From Saccharum officinarum (taxonomy: Eukaryota; Streptophyta; Magnoliopsida; Poales; Poaceae): DNA of 64,000 nucleotides. The stretch covers positions 46,175,880-46,239,879 of the forward strand of contig CM036197.1 in assembly GCA_020631735.1 (NCBI GenBank), read 5' to 3'. Below are positions 22,601 through 35,126 of the stretch, piece by piece. Within the stretch, counting starts at the first letter, position 1, and every line of letters starts with the position of its first letter. Position numbers and translations under genes: made by a program. A model generated the notes under the pieces. That model saw nothing but the letters and a program-made list of their open reading frames with translations, was not told the DNA's origin and did no database searches.

Positions 22601-23590
22601 TAGGAGGGCAGTACTAGCGTCCAGATGTCCGGACGGACGCCCGCGGCTGCTGCACGTGCGCGCCAGGCAGGACCGCCCCGTGCCGCTCCCCCACACTTCC
22701 CCTCGGCTTCCCGCGTCCGTGGCCGCGCCGCGCTCTATCCCTCCACTTCCCACACGCATGCACTGCGGCAGGTTGCTGTGGCAGGTGAGTCATATTGCAG
22801 CATATACAACATCTGATCTACTTTTGAAACATCCAGATGAAACATTTACAACATGCGTATAAATACAGATGAAACACTTGAAACGTGCGTCTGAATCACT
22901 TGCAAAAACAGCTTAAAACACTTGAAAAGCCATTGCAAAACGTATATAGTATCTAGGTAAAAACACTTGGAATATATATGTGAAACATATGTAACACCGA
23001 ATAAAAACACTTGTAACATACGTCTGAAAAACAAATGAACATCTAAAACGGATGCTTTGCAACATACGTATATAGCCACAGCAATATATACAACATCTCA
23101 ATCTACTTTTGCAACATCCATATGAAACATTTGCAACATACATGCATTTACAATATAGGGGGAGAGAGACCGGGGCCAGTCGATTCCAGCCGTCAGGGTG
23201 GGAGCCGCCTGCGAGTGCCGGTGCACGAGCACCACCAGTACCGGGCGCACTCGTGGGTGCCCCTTGGCTCAACTGGGGCCGGCCTGAGGCGCACGTAGCC
23301 GCCATCGACAGGGGAAGTGGTGGCCCGTGGCGGTGAGACATCCCGATGGCGTTGGGTTGGGGAAGAGGCCAGAGAGGCGCCACGCGAACTGAGGGAGGCA
23401 GCGGCGTGGTCAGCTTGGGTGGAGGAAGGAGGCAGCGATGGCGCACGCGGGTCTCTATTGCAGCCAGCGGACGCGAGCGCGTGCGCGCGTGTGAGAGAGA
23501 GAGAGAGAGAGAGATGGGGAGGGTGAGACAGAGCGGGGAGATTTTTTTCTTGAGGGAAAGCGGACGAGGCGGAATGGGAAGCCGAGTCTG
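22600..23590. repeat. Composite grass repeat: GC-rich flanks around a periodic tract
   Basis: GC-rich blocks (22615-22760, 23170-23480) flank 22780-23150. That central tract is built of degenerate repeats of the type AAACACTTGMAACATACGTCTG and CAACATCCAGATGAAACATTT, recurring about every 20-40 bp. A (GA)11 microsatellite sits at 23493-23514. Open frames in the GC blocks have no domain. Element type undetermined; it may be an internal fragment of a non-autonomous DNA transposon. Confidence 0.55.
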
Positions 23591-24314
23591 AACGAGTATT
23601 TCTATAAAGAGAAATGATAACTATATGTAGAAAAGTTAAAAATTCGTCTCTTTTGTTCTCAAAGGGCTAAAAGCTATCACAATTATCCTATAAATCTATT
23701 GTAATGGTTTATATCTATCAAAAGATGCTGAAAGATAGATAAATGTTCTAATACAGATGGGAGACTGTGAAAAGAGGTACTAATAATAGTAACAACTATG
23801 TAATGGTTTTCATTATTATAGTAACATACCATAATTCAATTAACATTACAACTGGATGTTTCCATGTTAATCAACAAGAAATAAATCACAAGGAAAATCT
23901 ATAGGAGTTATTACACGCATATACAAAAGCTATACAAACCAGCTATCTTGGCAAGCATATAAAAGTATCATCAAAGAGTTTCTCAATCTCAGGTCACTCC
24001 ACTGTGTTCACTTCTCTATCTCGTCAATTTCTCTCACCATAATCGTAGGCTCACTTAAGATGCATTTTTTCGTGTATTTGGACAGAAAGATTTGGAATGG
24101 ACATTGACCAAATGGAATTCAATGATCATTAGCTTGGTAGGACATGCTTAATTTTATTCCAACAATTCTATATATATATATATACCTAATAATAAAGAGG
24201 CAAAATTTTTGCCACAATTTTTTTTGTCTAACTCCAACCTCTACTCGGATTCTGATTTCTTGTCCGGTAATCCTATTTTCAAAGTGCCATTCAGTTTGGA
24301 TCTTATCAATAATG
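23591..24314. other. AT-rich intergenic sequence
   Basis: Nothing recognised apart from a short (TA)n tract at about 24169-24184. Confidence 0.5.
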
Positions 24315-24422
24315 GTCATGTTCGCTTGGCTGATAAGCCATGGCTGAAAGTACTATTCGCTGATTTGTTGTGAGAGAAAAACATTGCTAAATGACTGGCT
24401 AATAAGCTCAAGCGAACAGGAC
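24315..24422. mobile_element. Short MITE, about 108 bp
   Basis: Inverted ends: GTCATGTTCGCTTGGCTGAT on the left, and reverse-complemented GTCCTGTTCGCTTGAGCTTA on the right. This is a common short grass MITE type. No unambiguous target duplication was found. Confidence 0.6.
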
Positions 24423-24924
24423 AAATATTTTCCTTTGCTTGATTTGTGTCCCCACCTCTAACGTGATGGACTCTCCGTACGAATCCAATATGAGAAATCG
24501 AATACAATACAACGACTTAATAAATAAATACGGATGCAATAGTAGAAATCAAATATAATACAACAACTTAATAAATAAACTGAATACAAATTGGGTTAAT
24601 TGAACATCAATTAAACCAAATATGCAAGGCACCATATCAGCGCAGGCGAGGCGGCACGAAAATATGCTAAGATCGGAACGACAATGGCGTGAGGCGTGGA
24701 GACGACGGCTCGGGCAACCTGATGAGACGGCGATGTGAGCAAGACCGAGGCGAGGATGGGCAATGGCGACGACGCGGGGCGAGGTCGAGGAGAGAGGAGA
24801 CAGTGACGTAGGCGAGTGAAGGGTCGAGATGACGGACTAGAGGGGGATAAATAGTCCTTTCTAAAATTTAAACACGTCGGCTAACCAAAACAAATGCAGA
24901 ATTAAACTTATCGGTCTAGCCAAG
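24423..24924. other. Intergenic segment
   Basis: Contains two near-repeats of an AATACAACRACTTAATAAATAAA tract (about 24500-24580) and a GC-rich part (24640-24840) without a convincing reading frame. Confidence 0.45.
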
Positions 24925-26443
24925 TGAAAGGACCTAAACGATGCCTAGAGGGGGGGCGAATATGCGTTTTATAAATTTAAACCTGCAAAAACGAAGATCA
25001 AATGTGACTAGACACAGTTGAGTCGGCCTAGCTGACTTGCTCAGTCGGCCTAGCCGACCTGCACCACACTGCACAAGGCAGAGTGGGCTTAGCCGATCTT
25101 CCTAGTCGGCTTAGCCGACAAGCTCCTTGCTGCACGGTGTATGTGTCGGCTTAGCCGACCCCTTCACACGACTTAGCCGACTCCTTCGGCCAGGTCAGGT
25201 ACAAGGCGCCCACAAGCTTGATTTGATCTTCTTTCTTCCCTTCTTCAATCCACGGTGATGTGAGGTGTAAATGGTGCAAGTATACCTTGCTCAAGATGCT
25301 CCTACGCTCGCAAACACATATACCCAAATAGACACAAGAGGCAGCTCACAAATATGAAAGTAATGCGATGAAAAGTAAATGTGAGCCAAACCGAACAGAG
25401 GAGACACAACGATGTGTTTGACCAAAGTTCGGGTCTCACCAAGGTGAGCCGTACATCTCCGTTGTGGAAGCCGATGAGGACCCAACCAAGGTCAACTCGT
25501 GGCCGGACCCGAAACGGTCTCTTTCCACCAAATCCACTAAGGGGTCTTCTTTCCTTTTTCAGCGGGGAGACTAGCCCTTACAATCTTCGGCTGTACACCA
25601 CACCGCGGTGACTTGCCGATGACCACTAAGGCCATCTAGGAGCAAAGCTCCAAGAGAAACAAATGCTTCACACAAACTTGATGTTTCCACAAAGTCCTCA
25701 AGGGTGGATCAACTCAGATTTTGCTCACACACAATCTCACAAGGCTCAAATTTGCTCTCCAATTCAAAGGATTTGGCTAGAAGGGCACCAATCCCACAAA
25801 GGGTGAATTGGGAGCTCTCTTTAGGATTTGCTAGTGTATATGGGCGTGGGAAAGCTTCAGCAACCGAGCCAAGGCCGTGGGAGGAAGTATATAAAGTGGA
25901 GGTTCAAAAACTAGCCGTTGGGTTCCCAGGCCAGACAAAGTCGGCTTAGCCAAATTGTCCTGTCGGCTTAGCCAACTGATGTGGCAGTGACCATTGGAGG
26001 TAGGCCAGGATTACCCAAGTCGGCTTAGCCAAGTATGGCTGTCAGCTTAGCCGACTTGACCAACCTGCACACCACAAAACTGCTCTCAAGTGCTTTCTTT
26101 TGGATTTTTGGTCTTGGTTTGTTTTGAGCACTTCTAGGTCACATCTAATACATTGTGTTGCATCCCTCTTGATAGTACGGCAAGTCTAAACTCAATAAAT
26201 AGAAATCCACAACTAATTCCACTTGAGCTTGTCACTTTTTCGAATAATGCCGCTTTCACCATTTTGATCATTTGAGGGCTTCCAACACCATCCATGCAAT
26301 GAGTTGAGTTTCCTTGAGCTGCAACTTTGTGTTGATCAAACCATTTGATAAGAATTCCACATATCGACCAAAGTCACCTTTTCCAATTATTTGATTCTTC
26401 ACTTCAACATGACCTTCAATGCTTGATTAGTACCTTGACTGAA
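24925..26443 (-). repeat. Reverse-oriented copia-type LTR fragment with GTCGGCTTAGCCGAC array
   Basis: The plus-strand start TGAAAGGACC...CTAGAGGGGGGGCGAAT is the mirror of a copia LTR 3' end (compare ATTCACCCCCCTCT in the two elements to the right), so the LTR reads on the minus strand. No primer site lies beyond its 24925 end, so it is a 3' LTR or solo LTR. Near-palindromes of the form GTCGGCTTAGCCGAC are clustered at 25020-25185 and 25935-26065. A TATA-like TATATAAA lies at 25888-25895. It is cut at 26443 by the next element. Confidence 0.65.
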
Positions 26444-28053
26444 TGTGAAAGCATCTAGGCCCCGAGGTTTGGTTTCGGCAATTGATGACAACGCTTTATT
26501 ACCATGACTAACGTGTGTTTTGCAAAAACTTTGGTAAGTTAGGTCATGGAGGTTTTAACTGCTTTGGGCACCATGATATTCATGCCCCTTGATGGAAATC
26601 ATTTTGGTTTTTAAAAGAGTGACGTCAAGATTAAGGACGGTTAGTTCCGGATGTCGAGGTGTTGAGATACATTTGGAATAGTCGTTAGGATCTTCGTTTT
26701 TCTCTTTTGGCCGTACTATAAAGGGGGGCATGAGCGGGTAGCTTGACCTAGGCGAGTCCTACGTTTAGGTGTGGTGCACACTTGTTAAACTTGGCGCTAG
26801 GCAGCTCTAGAATAGCTCAAAGTTCAGTTGGAAGCAACTTGGTTCAAGTTATGACGCGTTTCGGAGAGTTTCGGGTCGTTTTCCCATGACCGGACGCAGT
26901 CCTCGGCATGACCGGACGCGTCCGGTCAGTACAGTTCCGCGGCTAGGGTTTCAGCTCTGACGACCGGACGCGGTCCTCGCGAGGACCGGACGCGGTGGTC
27001 AGAAGTCGACACGTGTCACTTGAGGAAAACACACGATCGGACGCGACCTGGGTGTGATCGGCGCGTCCGATCATAGTCCAGTAAGGTCCAGAGACGACCG
27101 GACGCGTCCGGTCATCACCGATCGGACACGGTCGCGCGTCCGGTGCGAGTACAGTATGCTTCCTGCATGATCGGACGCGTCTGGTCACCCCTGACCGGTG
27201 CGTCCGGTCACTCGGTTGTTTTTCGGATTTCGACCGTTACGAGTGACCGGCGCGTCCGGTCAGTTCAACCGGCGCGTCCGGTCAGCCTGTGTTTTGCTGA
27301 GTCGGCAGGTAACGGTTAGTTTTGTCTGTGGGGTGTATAAATACATCCCCACCACCTCTTTTAGAGGTCTCTTGCTCATTTGATCAACTGAAAAATACCT
27401 TTGGAGTGCAAGGGAGTGCAAGAGCACTAGTGAGGATAGAGATTTGAGAATCAAAGCTTGAGAGTTCCTCACTAGCGATTAGAGAGTAGCAAGTGTGCAT
27501 CCACCTTCTCATTTGGGCTCGTAGTGGTCAAGTGAGAGTTCTAGCTTGTTACTCTTGGTGATCGCCATCACCTAGACGGCGTGGTGGTGATTGGGAGTTT
27601 GGTGATCATCCGGCGGAGCTTGTGGATGACCCAACTCATCTTGTGAGCGGTTTTGGGTGATTCACCGCGACGGAGTGTCGAAGAATCAACCCGTAGAGAG
27701 CACTTGATCCTTGCGCGGATTAAGGGGGAGCTACACCCTTGCGCGGGTGCTCCAACGAGGACTAGTGGGGAGTGGCGACTCTCCGATACCTCGGAAAAAC
27801 ATCGCCGTGTTCCTTGCCCCTTTACATTCAAGCATTTACTTTCTCATATTTACTTTCATTGCTTGTTTTACATTCCTAGACTTGCCATGCTAGACTAGGA
27901 TTGGAAACTAGGGTGCAAAACTTTGTATCGATAGACTCTCTAGGAACACAAGTAGACACTAGGGGTGAATTCCGGCTTGTAGGATTTAATTCTTGCATTT
28001 AATTTTTAGAAAAGCCCAATTCACCCCCCCTCTTGGGCATCTTGATCCTTTCA
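26444..28053 (+). repeat. 5' LTR of copia element 1
   Basis: Begins TGTGAAAGCATCTAGGCC (the first TG could be 26444 or 26446) and ends TCTTGATCCTTTCA just before the primer site. The part at about 26888-27290 holds many copies and half-copies of the palindrome GACCGGACGCGTCCGGTC, followed by TATAAATA at 27336-27343. The array therefore sits in U3 immediately upstream of the promoter. Confidence 0.82.
27336..27343 (+). promoter_or_regulatory. LTR TATA box (TATAAATA)
   Basis: TATAAATA about 45 bp after the last palindrome of the U3 array. The same octamer is found at the equivalent place in the LTR of element 2. Confidence 0.6.
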
Positions 28054-28055
28054 AT

Positions 28056-28067
28056 TGGTATCGGAGC
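28056..28067 (+). other. Primer-binding site of element 1
   Basis: TGGTATCGGAGC, two bases after the LTR end, matches the initiator tRNA-Met primer site (usual form TGGTATCAGAGC) with one difference. Confidence 0.8.
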
Positions 28068-28106
28068 CGTGTTGCTCCTCTTTTAGGCTTTACCGCCTAG
28101 AGCAAG

Positions 28107-30433
28107 ATGTCTAACGGGGAAGGACCACCTCCCACCTTTGAGGGGGATGATTTTCCATATTGGAAAATCCGCATGGAGGCGTATCTCGAAGCCATAGATG
28201 TTGGATGTCTTAGAGCCGCAACCGAAGGGCTTCCCGCTATCAAGGATCCCGCAAACCCCATTGGTGACGAGGAGAAGTACGACCGGTGGAATGCAAAGGC
28301 CAAAAATGCACTCTACCGGGGCTTAGGCAAAGATATCTTCAATCGTGTGCGTAATGCAAAGAACGCTCATGAATTGTGGGAAAATCTTTGTGCTCTCCAT
28401 GAGGGAACTAAGAGTGAGCGTGAGGAACGCTATCACATAGCTTTAAAGAAAATTAATTCTTTTGAGATGCTTCCCAAAGAAAGTGCTAATGACATGTACA
28501 CTCGCTTGAATGTTCTTGTAGAGGACCTCAATGCTCTTGGGCTCACTAAAATGAGACAATCGGATGTTGCAAGGAAGATCTTGAGCGTGCTTCCCGTTGA
28601 GAAGTATGGTCACATTGTCACCGTGCTTCACCAAAGTGATCTTTCCACCGCAACACCGACTCAAGTATTAGGGAAAATCAATGCTCATGAGATGTACATG
28701 CATATCACTCTGGAAGAGGGCTCATCATCTTTCAAGAAGAAAGACTTGGCCTTCAAAGCTAGTCATGACAAGAAGAAGAAGAAGGGCCAAGCCATGTTGG
28801 TGCAAGAAAGCTCAAGTGAAAGTGATGTTGATGATGAATCACTTGCACTCATGGTGAGAAAGACCACCAAGATGCTAAAGAAGCTCAACAAGAGTGGCAT
28901 CAAGTTCGATGGCAAGAAGAAGAAATTCTTCACAAGTAGCAAGAGAAAGCCAATCTCGGAGATGGATTGCTACAATTGTGGTGAACTTGGCCACCTAGCT
29001 CATCAATGCCCTAGACCACCAAAAGACAAGTACAAGAACAAGAATAAGGGCAAAAAAAAAATGATTCAAGTGATGAAGAAGAAGAGAAGAAGAACAAGCC
29101 ATACAAGAAGAAGGATGGCAAGAAGAAGGAGTTCCACAAGAAGAAGAAGGGAGGAAAGGCATACATTGTTGGTGATTGGCTCACCGACATTGAATCATCT
29201 TGTGAGTCCTCCGAAGATGAGAGCGATGATGAGAAAGAGAAGGTTGCCGCATTTGTCATGGGGCCATCATCTTCACCGATATCTTCATCACCACCTTCAC
29301 CGCCTCCTTCACCATCATCGTCCACTACTCACCTATGCCTTATGGCCAAGGGTGAACGAAAGGTACAAAACCATGATAGTGATGATAATGATGATAGTGA
29401 TAGTGATGATGAATATGACACACCTTCTTATGATGAACTTGTAAAATTGCTAAACAAATACACTAAAATCATAAGAAGGACTAGAAATGAAAATGAATCA
29501 CTCTCATCCAAGCTTGAAAATATTCAAAAGACTAGTGGTGAGCTTAGAGTTCAAAATGAAGTGATGTCTTCCACTCTCAAGGAGCTCAAAACCTCTTATA
29601 AAGAGCTTAAAGATCAACATGATAAACTTGATAAGAAGCATGATGAGCTCATCACTAGCCATAATTCTCTAAAGGACAAATACACCACATTAAAAATTGA
29701 CTATGATAGTCTTGTGGTTGCTAATGAACTTGCTCTTGAGACACATGATGCTACTAACTATGTTGTTAAGTGTGATATAGCTACATCATGTGATGATTTG
29801 ATTATTGAAAGCATTGAGCAAGGTTCTAGTAGCAAAGGCAAGAGTGTGGTTGAGTCAAGCAACTATGATGATTATGCCAAGATCAAGTGTGAGAATAAGA
29901 AGCTTGCAAATGAGAACAAGAAGCTAAAAGGTTTGATGGCTCTTGAGAAGCAACCAACAAATGAGTCACTCATTGAAGAAAACAAAAAGCTCAAGCAAGA
30001 AAAAGAGCATCTCAAGACCGGTCTAAGCAAGTTCACAAGAGGCCAACATTTGCAAAGTGAGCTCCTCATGAACACCGTAATGAAGATGGATAGAAGTGGT
30101 ATTGGGTACTTGGCAAATCAAGAGAAGAAAGCAAAAGCTCAACAACAACAAAGCAAGTCAAAGCCCAAACCAAAGAGATGTGTTGAGTGTGGTCAAGAAG
30201 GTCACTTTGCTCATGAATGCAAAACTCCACCACCACAACCCTTGCCCAAGCATGCTAGACCTTTTGCTTTCAATGCTCATTATATGCTAAGAAAAGATTC
30301 AAATGGAAAGATGAAAGTCATGTTTTTGGGTCCCCCAAACAAGAATAGGCCGAAGAAAATATGGGTTGCCAAGTCACTAGTGGAGAAAGTCAAGGGCCCC
30401 TCTCAAGTTTGGGTCCCTAAACAAAAAGCTTGA
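28107..30433 (+). pseudogene. gag polyprotein of element 1, one frameshift
   Basis: Starts at ATG 28107 (MSNGEGPPPTFEGDDFPYWK). A copia-type gag domain occupies roughly the first 200 residues. The first CCHC knuckle is CYNCGELGHLAHQC. Next is a Lys-rich stretch where a run of nine or ten A (about 29053-29062) shifts the frame. The continuation in the other frame (Ser/Pro-rich, then a long Glu/Lys coiled coil over 29450-30070) ends with a second knuckle CVECGQEGHFAHEC and VWVPKQKA before TGA at 30431-30433. A single-base change in an A-homopolymer may be a sequencing error. Repaired, it would be about 775 residues, long for copia but usual for Sireviruses. Gag forms the particle and binds RNA. 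Confidence 0.82.
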
Positions 30434-30447
30434 TCTCTTGTGTGTAG

Positions 30448-33400
30448 GTGAACTACAAGACCGGTGGATCTCATTGGGTTATTGATAGTGGTTGCACTCA
30501 ACATATGACCGATGATCCTCGTATGTTCACCACCATTGAAGAAAATAGAATATGTCAAGAGAAGATCACGTTTGGGGATAATTCAAAGAGCAAAGTCAAG
30601 GGTATAGGCAAGATTGCAATATCACATGATCATTCACTCTCAAATGTGCTCTATGTTGCTTCATTGAGTTTCAACTTGTTATCCGTTGGGCAACTTTGTG
30701 ACCTTGGCTTCCAATGCTTGTTCACACCAAATGAAGTGGAAGTTTCAAAGATAGATGACAAGCAAGTGATATTCAAAGGCTTTAGATACAACAATCTTTA
30801 TCTTGTTGACTTCACCTCCGAAGATGCAAATTTGATGACATGTTTGTTCACCAAGACCTCACTTGGTTGGCTTTGGCATAGGAGGCTTGCTCATGTTGGA
30901 ATGAACACTCTCAACAAGCTATTGAAAAAAGAACTAGTGAGAGGATTGAAGGATGTGAAGTTTGAAAAGGACAAACCTTGTAGTGCATGTCAAGCGGGCA
31001 AACAAGTTGCAAACACTCATCCAACCAAAGCTTTCATGTCAACTTCAAGAGTGCTAGAACTTCTACACATGGATTTGTTTGGGCCTACAACATACAAGAG
31101 CTTGGGTGGTAATCTCTATTGTCTTGTGATAGTGGATGACTACTCAAGGTATACATGGACTTTCTTCCTTCATGACAAATCCGAAGTGGCAAATTGCTTC
31201 AAGAAGTTTGCAAAGAGAGCTCAAAATGAATTTGAAGTCAAGATAAAGAAGATTAGAAGTGACAATGGCAAAGAGTTTGACAACACCAACATTGAAGCTT
31301 ATTGTGATGAAATTGGAATCAAGCATGAGGTCTCTTCAACCTACACTCCTCAACAAAATGGTGTAGTTGAGAGAAAGAACCGGACTTTGATCACCCTTGC
31401 AAGAACAATGCTAGATGAGTACAACACTCCGGAGAAGTTGTGGGCCGAGGCAATCAACACCGCATGCTATGCTTCAAATCGCCTCTTCCTACAAAAGTTT
31501 CTTGGCAAGACCCCCTATGAGTTGCTTAATGGGAAGAAGCCGGACGTCTCTTTCTTCCGGGTGTTTGGTTGCAAATGTTACATCTACAAGAAGCGTCAAC
31601 ACCTAGGGAAGTTTCAAAGACGTTGTGATATTGGTTTCCTTGTTGGTTACTCATCAAAGTCCAAAGCATATAGAGTATTTAACCATGCCACCGGTTTGGT
31701 TGAAGAAACATATGATGTGGAATTTGATGAATCTAACGGCTCCCAAGGAGCAATTGAGAATTGTGATGATGTAGGTGATGAACCCTTGAGGGAGGCCATG
31801 AAGAACATGCCAGTAGGAGACATCAAGCCAAAAGATGATGATGACGATGTACAAATTGTTGTTCCACCATCTTCATCACGTGTGCCTCAAGATGATGACA
31901 AGAATGAGAGAGTTGAAAATGAAGACATTTATGTCTCTCATGAACAAGCCGAGGGACAAGCTCAAGATGTTGATGCTCCCCATCCACCTCCTCAAGTGGT
32001 TGATAGAAGAAACTCACCACTACTTCAAGCACATCCACAAGATCTCATCATAGGGAGTCCTACAAAGGGAGTAATGACTCGATCTCAAAAGCTAGCTTCT
32101 TTTGTTGAACATCACTCTTTTGTCTCTTGCGTTGAACCTAAGAATGTAGAAGAAGCTCTTCAAGATCCGGATTGGGTGAATGCAATGCATGAAGAATTGA
32201 ACAACTTCACCCGCAATCAAGTATGGACACTTGAAGAGCATCCTAAAGGTGCAAGAGTCATTGGAACCAAGTGGGTGTTCCGAAACAAGCAAGATGACCA
32301 AGGCATAGTGGTGAGGAACAAGGCAAGACTAGTTGCAAAGGGGTTCTCTCAAGTTGAAGGTCTTGATTTTGGAGAAACCTTTGCACCCGTTGCAAGACTT
32401 GAAGCCATTCGTATCCTCCTTGCATATGCATCACATCATGATATGAAACTATATCAAATGGATGTGAAAAGTGCATTCTTAAATGGCTTTATAAATGAAC
32501 TAGTCTATGTTAATCAACCTCCCGGGTTTGAAGACCCTAGATATCCTAATCATGTTTATAGGTTGTCCAAGGCGTTATATGGGCTCAAGCAAGCCCCTAG
32601 AGCGTGGTATGAGCGCCTCCGGGACTTCCTCATTGAGAAGGGCTTCACCATTAGGAAGGTCGACACCACACTATTCACCAAGAAGTTTAATGGAGAGATC
32701 TTTATTTGTCAAGTATATATTGATGATATCATCTTCGGATCAACAAATGAAGATTATTGCAAGGAATTTGGTGAATTGATGTCGAAGGAGTTTGAGATGT
32801 CAATGATTGGTGAGCTCACATTCTTCCTTGGATTTCAAGTAAGACAAATGAGAGAAGGGATTTTCATCTCTCAAGAAAAGTATACCAAGGATCTTCTCAA
32901 AAGATTCAAGATGGAAGAATGCAAACCAATCAAGACCCCAATGCCATCAAATGGACATCTCGACCTAGATGAGGGAGGTAAACCGGTTGATCAAACTCTC
33001 TACCGTTCTATGATTGGTAGCTTGTTGTACCTTACCGCATCTAGGCCCGATATCATGTTTAGTGTGTGCATGTGTGCCCGCTTTCAAGCGTGCCCTAAAG
33101 AACCTCACTTAAGTGCCGTAAAAAGAATCCTAAGATATCTTAAGCTCACCCCAAGCATTGGTCTTTGGTATCCCAAAGGAGCTAGATTCCAACTAGTTGG
33201 CTATTCCGATTCGGACTATGCCGGTTGCAAAATTGATAGAAAAAGCACATCCGGAGGGTGCCATTTGCTTGGAAGATCTTTAGTATCTTGGTCATCTAAA
33301 AAGCAAAATAGTGTGGCTTTGTCCACCGCCGAGGCGGAATACATTGCCGCGGGGGCTTGTTGTGCACAAATCTTATATATGAAACAAACCCTCCTAGACT

Positions 33401-33672
33401 ATGGAATTGTTCTTGAAAAGGTGTCACTTTTATGTGATAATGAAAGTGCCGTTAAAATTGCTAACAATCCGGTACAACACTCTCGCACCAAGCACATTGA
33501 TATCCGCCATCACTTTCTAAGAGATCACGTTGCTAAAAATGACATATCACTAGAAGGTGTAAGAAGTGAAAATCAATTAGCGGATATCTTCACTAAACCT
33601 TTGGATGAGGCAACCTTTTGTAGGTTAAGAAGTGAACTCAATGTGCTTGATTCTAGCAACTTTAAAAAATGA
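30448..33672 (+). CDS. Copia pol polyprotein, uninterrupted 1074 codons
   Basis: Protease with active site DSG near residue 13. Integrase zinc-binding region ([11 protein letters not shown] near 140, CSACQAGKQ) and catalytic core ([17 protein letters not shown] near 268, [10 protein letters not shown]). Reverse transcriptase with [20 protein letters not shown] and the YIDD active site near 757. RNase H with [10 protein letters not shown] near 918 and STAEAEYI. The stop is at 33670-33672. The frame opens directly after a TAG at 30445-30447 and differs from the gag frame, so synthesis would need stop bypass or frameshifting; the first codon shown is GTG, not ATG. All key residues seen are conserved, so this element was active fairly recently. 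Confidence 0.9.
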   Translation: MNYKTGGSHWVIDSGCTQHMTDDPRMFTTIEENRICQEKITFGDNSKSKVKGIGKIAISHDHSLSNVLYVASLSFNLLSVGQLCDLGFQCLFTPNEVEVSKIDDKQVIFKGFRYNNLYLVDFTSEDANLMTCLFTKTSLGWLWHRRLAHVGMNTLNKLLKKELVRGLKDVKFEKDKPCSACQAGKQVANTHPTKAFMSTSRVLELLHMDLFGPTTYKSLGGNLYCLVIVDDYSRYTWTFFLHDKSEVANCFKKFAKRAQNEFEVKIKKIRSDNGKEFDNTNIEAYCDEIGIKHEVSSTYTPQQNGVVERKNRTLITLARTMLDEYNTPEKLWAEAINTACYASNRLFLQKFLGKTPYELLNGKKPDVSFFRVFGCKCYIYKKRQHLGKFQRRCDIGFLVGYSSKSKAYRVFNHATGLVEETYDVEFDESNGSQGAIENCDDVGDEPLREAMKNMPVGDIKPKDDDDDVQIVVPPSSSRVPQDDDKNERVENEDIYVSHEQAEGQAQDVDAPHPPPQVVDRRNSPLLQAHPQDLIIGSPTKGVMTRSQKLASFVEHHSFVSCVEPKNVEEALQDPDWVNAMHEELNNFTRNQVWTLEEHPKGARVIGTKWVFRNKQDDQGIVVRNKARLVAKGFSQVEGLDFGETFAPVARLEAIRILLAYASHHDMKLYQMDVKSAFLNGFINELVYVNQPPGFEDPRYPNHVYRLSKALYGLKQAPRAWYERLRDFLIEKGFTIRKVDTTLFTKKFNGEIFICQVYIDDIIFGSTNEDYCKEFGELMSKEFEMSMIGELTFFLGFQVRQMREGIFISQEKYTKDLLKRFKMEECKPIKTPMPSNGHLDLDEGGKPVDQTLYRSMIGSLLYLTASRPDIMFSVCMCARFQACPKEPHLSAVKRILRYLKLTPSIGLWYPKGARFQLVGYSDSDYAGCKIDRKSTSGGCHLLGRSLVSWSSKKQNSVALSTAEAEYIAAGACCAQILYMKQTLLDYGIVLEKVSLLCDNESAVKIANNPVQHSRTKHIDIRHHFLRDHVAKNDISLEGVRSENQLADIFTKPLDEATFCRLRSELNVLDSSNFKK

Positions 33673-34170
33673 GCGTGTGTTGTCCCTTGCATTGCATTGT
33701 ATAATATGCCATGTTTATTTTATCGTAATGCTTTTAGGGCTTGGCTAACACGGTTACGATAATCCTTCTTTGGAGGAGTGAAGAAGCCTAACCGTGGATC
33801 AAACTTGACAAGCACCCTAGCTTTACCTTCTTGTATTGCATTGCATATGCATGGTTGTTTGTTTTGGCGGTTCTTTTCGGTTTCGCTTTGAGCAACCTCT
33901 GTGTTCGTCCATGGATAGAGAGAGCATTTTGACGCTCCTAAAGGTTCAAAAACTCTATTGCATGGCCATACGTTGCTCCTTGGGTGTTTATTGCCTATTT
34001 TCTTAAAAATTATACTAGCCTAAGGCAATCTATTTTGAAAATTTTGAGGGTTTGAGTGAGGTCACTCTTATCGTGTTCCAATTGGTGTTTATTTGTGTCT
34101 TTTTGAATTGGAACCTGATTGGGAGAAGTCGCGTCGTAGTTCGGAACGAAGAAGGGCGAAGAACAGTGAC
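33673..34170. other. Non-coding spacer after pol
   Basis: AT-rich sequence between the pol stop and the palindrome array. No coding signal seen. Confidence 0.5.
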
Positions 34171-34510
34171 CGGACGCTAGACCGGACGCTGCACCGGACG
34201 CAATGATGCTTCACCACCGCGTCTGGTCCTGGCGTCCACCAGCGTGTCCGGTCATCCAGAAGACCAACTCCAGATCTAATGATCGGACGCTACACCGGAC
34301 GCGCCTCTGCTGACCACCGCGTCCGGTCCCGGTTACCACCACCGCGTCCGGTCATTCGCGATGATTTCCCGAGCTCCCCTCGACTGGACTCTGACCGCGT
34401 CCGGTCAGTCCTCACCGGACACGTCCGGTCACTCCAGGAGCTTACTAGAGTGTGACCGGACGCTGCACCACCGCGTCCGGTCATAACGACCACTGCGTCC
34501 GGTCATCACA
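34170..34510 (+). repeat. Second palindrome array, between pol and the downstream ORF
   Basis: About a dozen copies or half-copies of ACCGGACGC / GCGTCCGGTC within 340 bp, the same motif as in U3 of elements 1 and 2. It is followed by a TATAT tract (34534-34538), a Cys/Pro/Arg-rich leader with CCCTAACCCTAG, and the next ORF. The layout resembles a promoter. Confidence 0.75.
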
Positions 34511-35126
34511 CGTCGAGCGGATCTGACCCTTCATATATCGGTTCGTCCTCGGCTGTATCTTCTAAATCCGCCCGAGCCTCTTCCGCCGCCGCCTCCCTAT
34601 CTCGCAAGTTCGCCGGAGCCGTCGCGTCCTTGCCGTCTTGCTCGCCTCCGGCAAGCCCAGCCACGACCCAGCCGCGTCTCCTCGCCCGCGCTTGCCTCGC
34701 TCGCGCGCTCGCTGCCGCCCTGCCCGCAGACGCGCCTCTGCCCGCAGCCACGCCCACGCCTCTGCCGCCGCTGCGCCGCCACTGCTGCCGTGTCTGCTGG
34801 CCCCACTTGCCTCGCCGATTCCTCCACCGCGGCCACCACGTGCTCCCCCGTGCCAATCATCCTCCTCGAATCCATCCTTCGGCCGAGCCCTGTCCTCTAG
34901 GGTTTGCCCTAACCCTAGCTCGAGATCTCGTTCGACGTTTCGGGGAATCTCGCGATCTAGGTCACCTCATCTTGTCACCGTCGTCTCGTCGATCCGAGCG
35001 AGTCTGTTCCGTGTTCAGGGTGAGATCAGTTTGCTGAATCCGAGGCCAAGCCTGCGGATACGGATTGAGGCCAAGCCTCTCGAGTGACAGTTCACCATCT
35101 TACAGAGGTTCTCGGTCAGTGTCAGC

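Noticed and set aside
26888..27290. Regularly recurring palindromic repeats resembling a CRISPR array (also 34170-34510 and 44030-44465)
   Set aside because: Spacing is irregular, half-sites are common, the repeats sit inside retrotransposon LTRs of a plant genome, and there are no cas genes.
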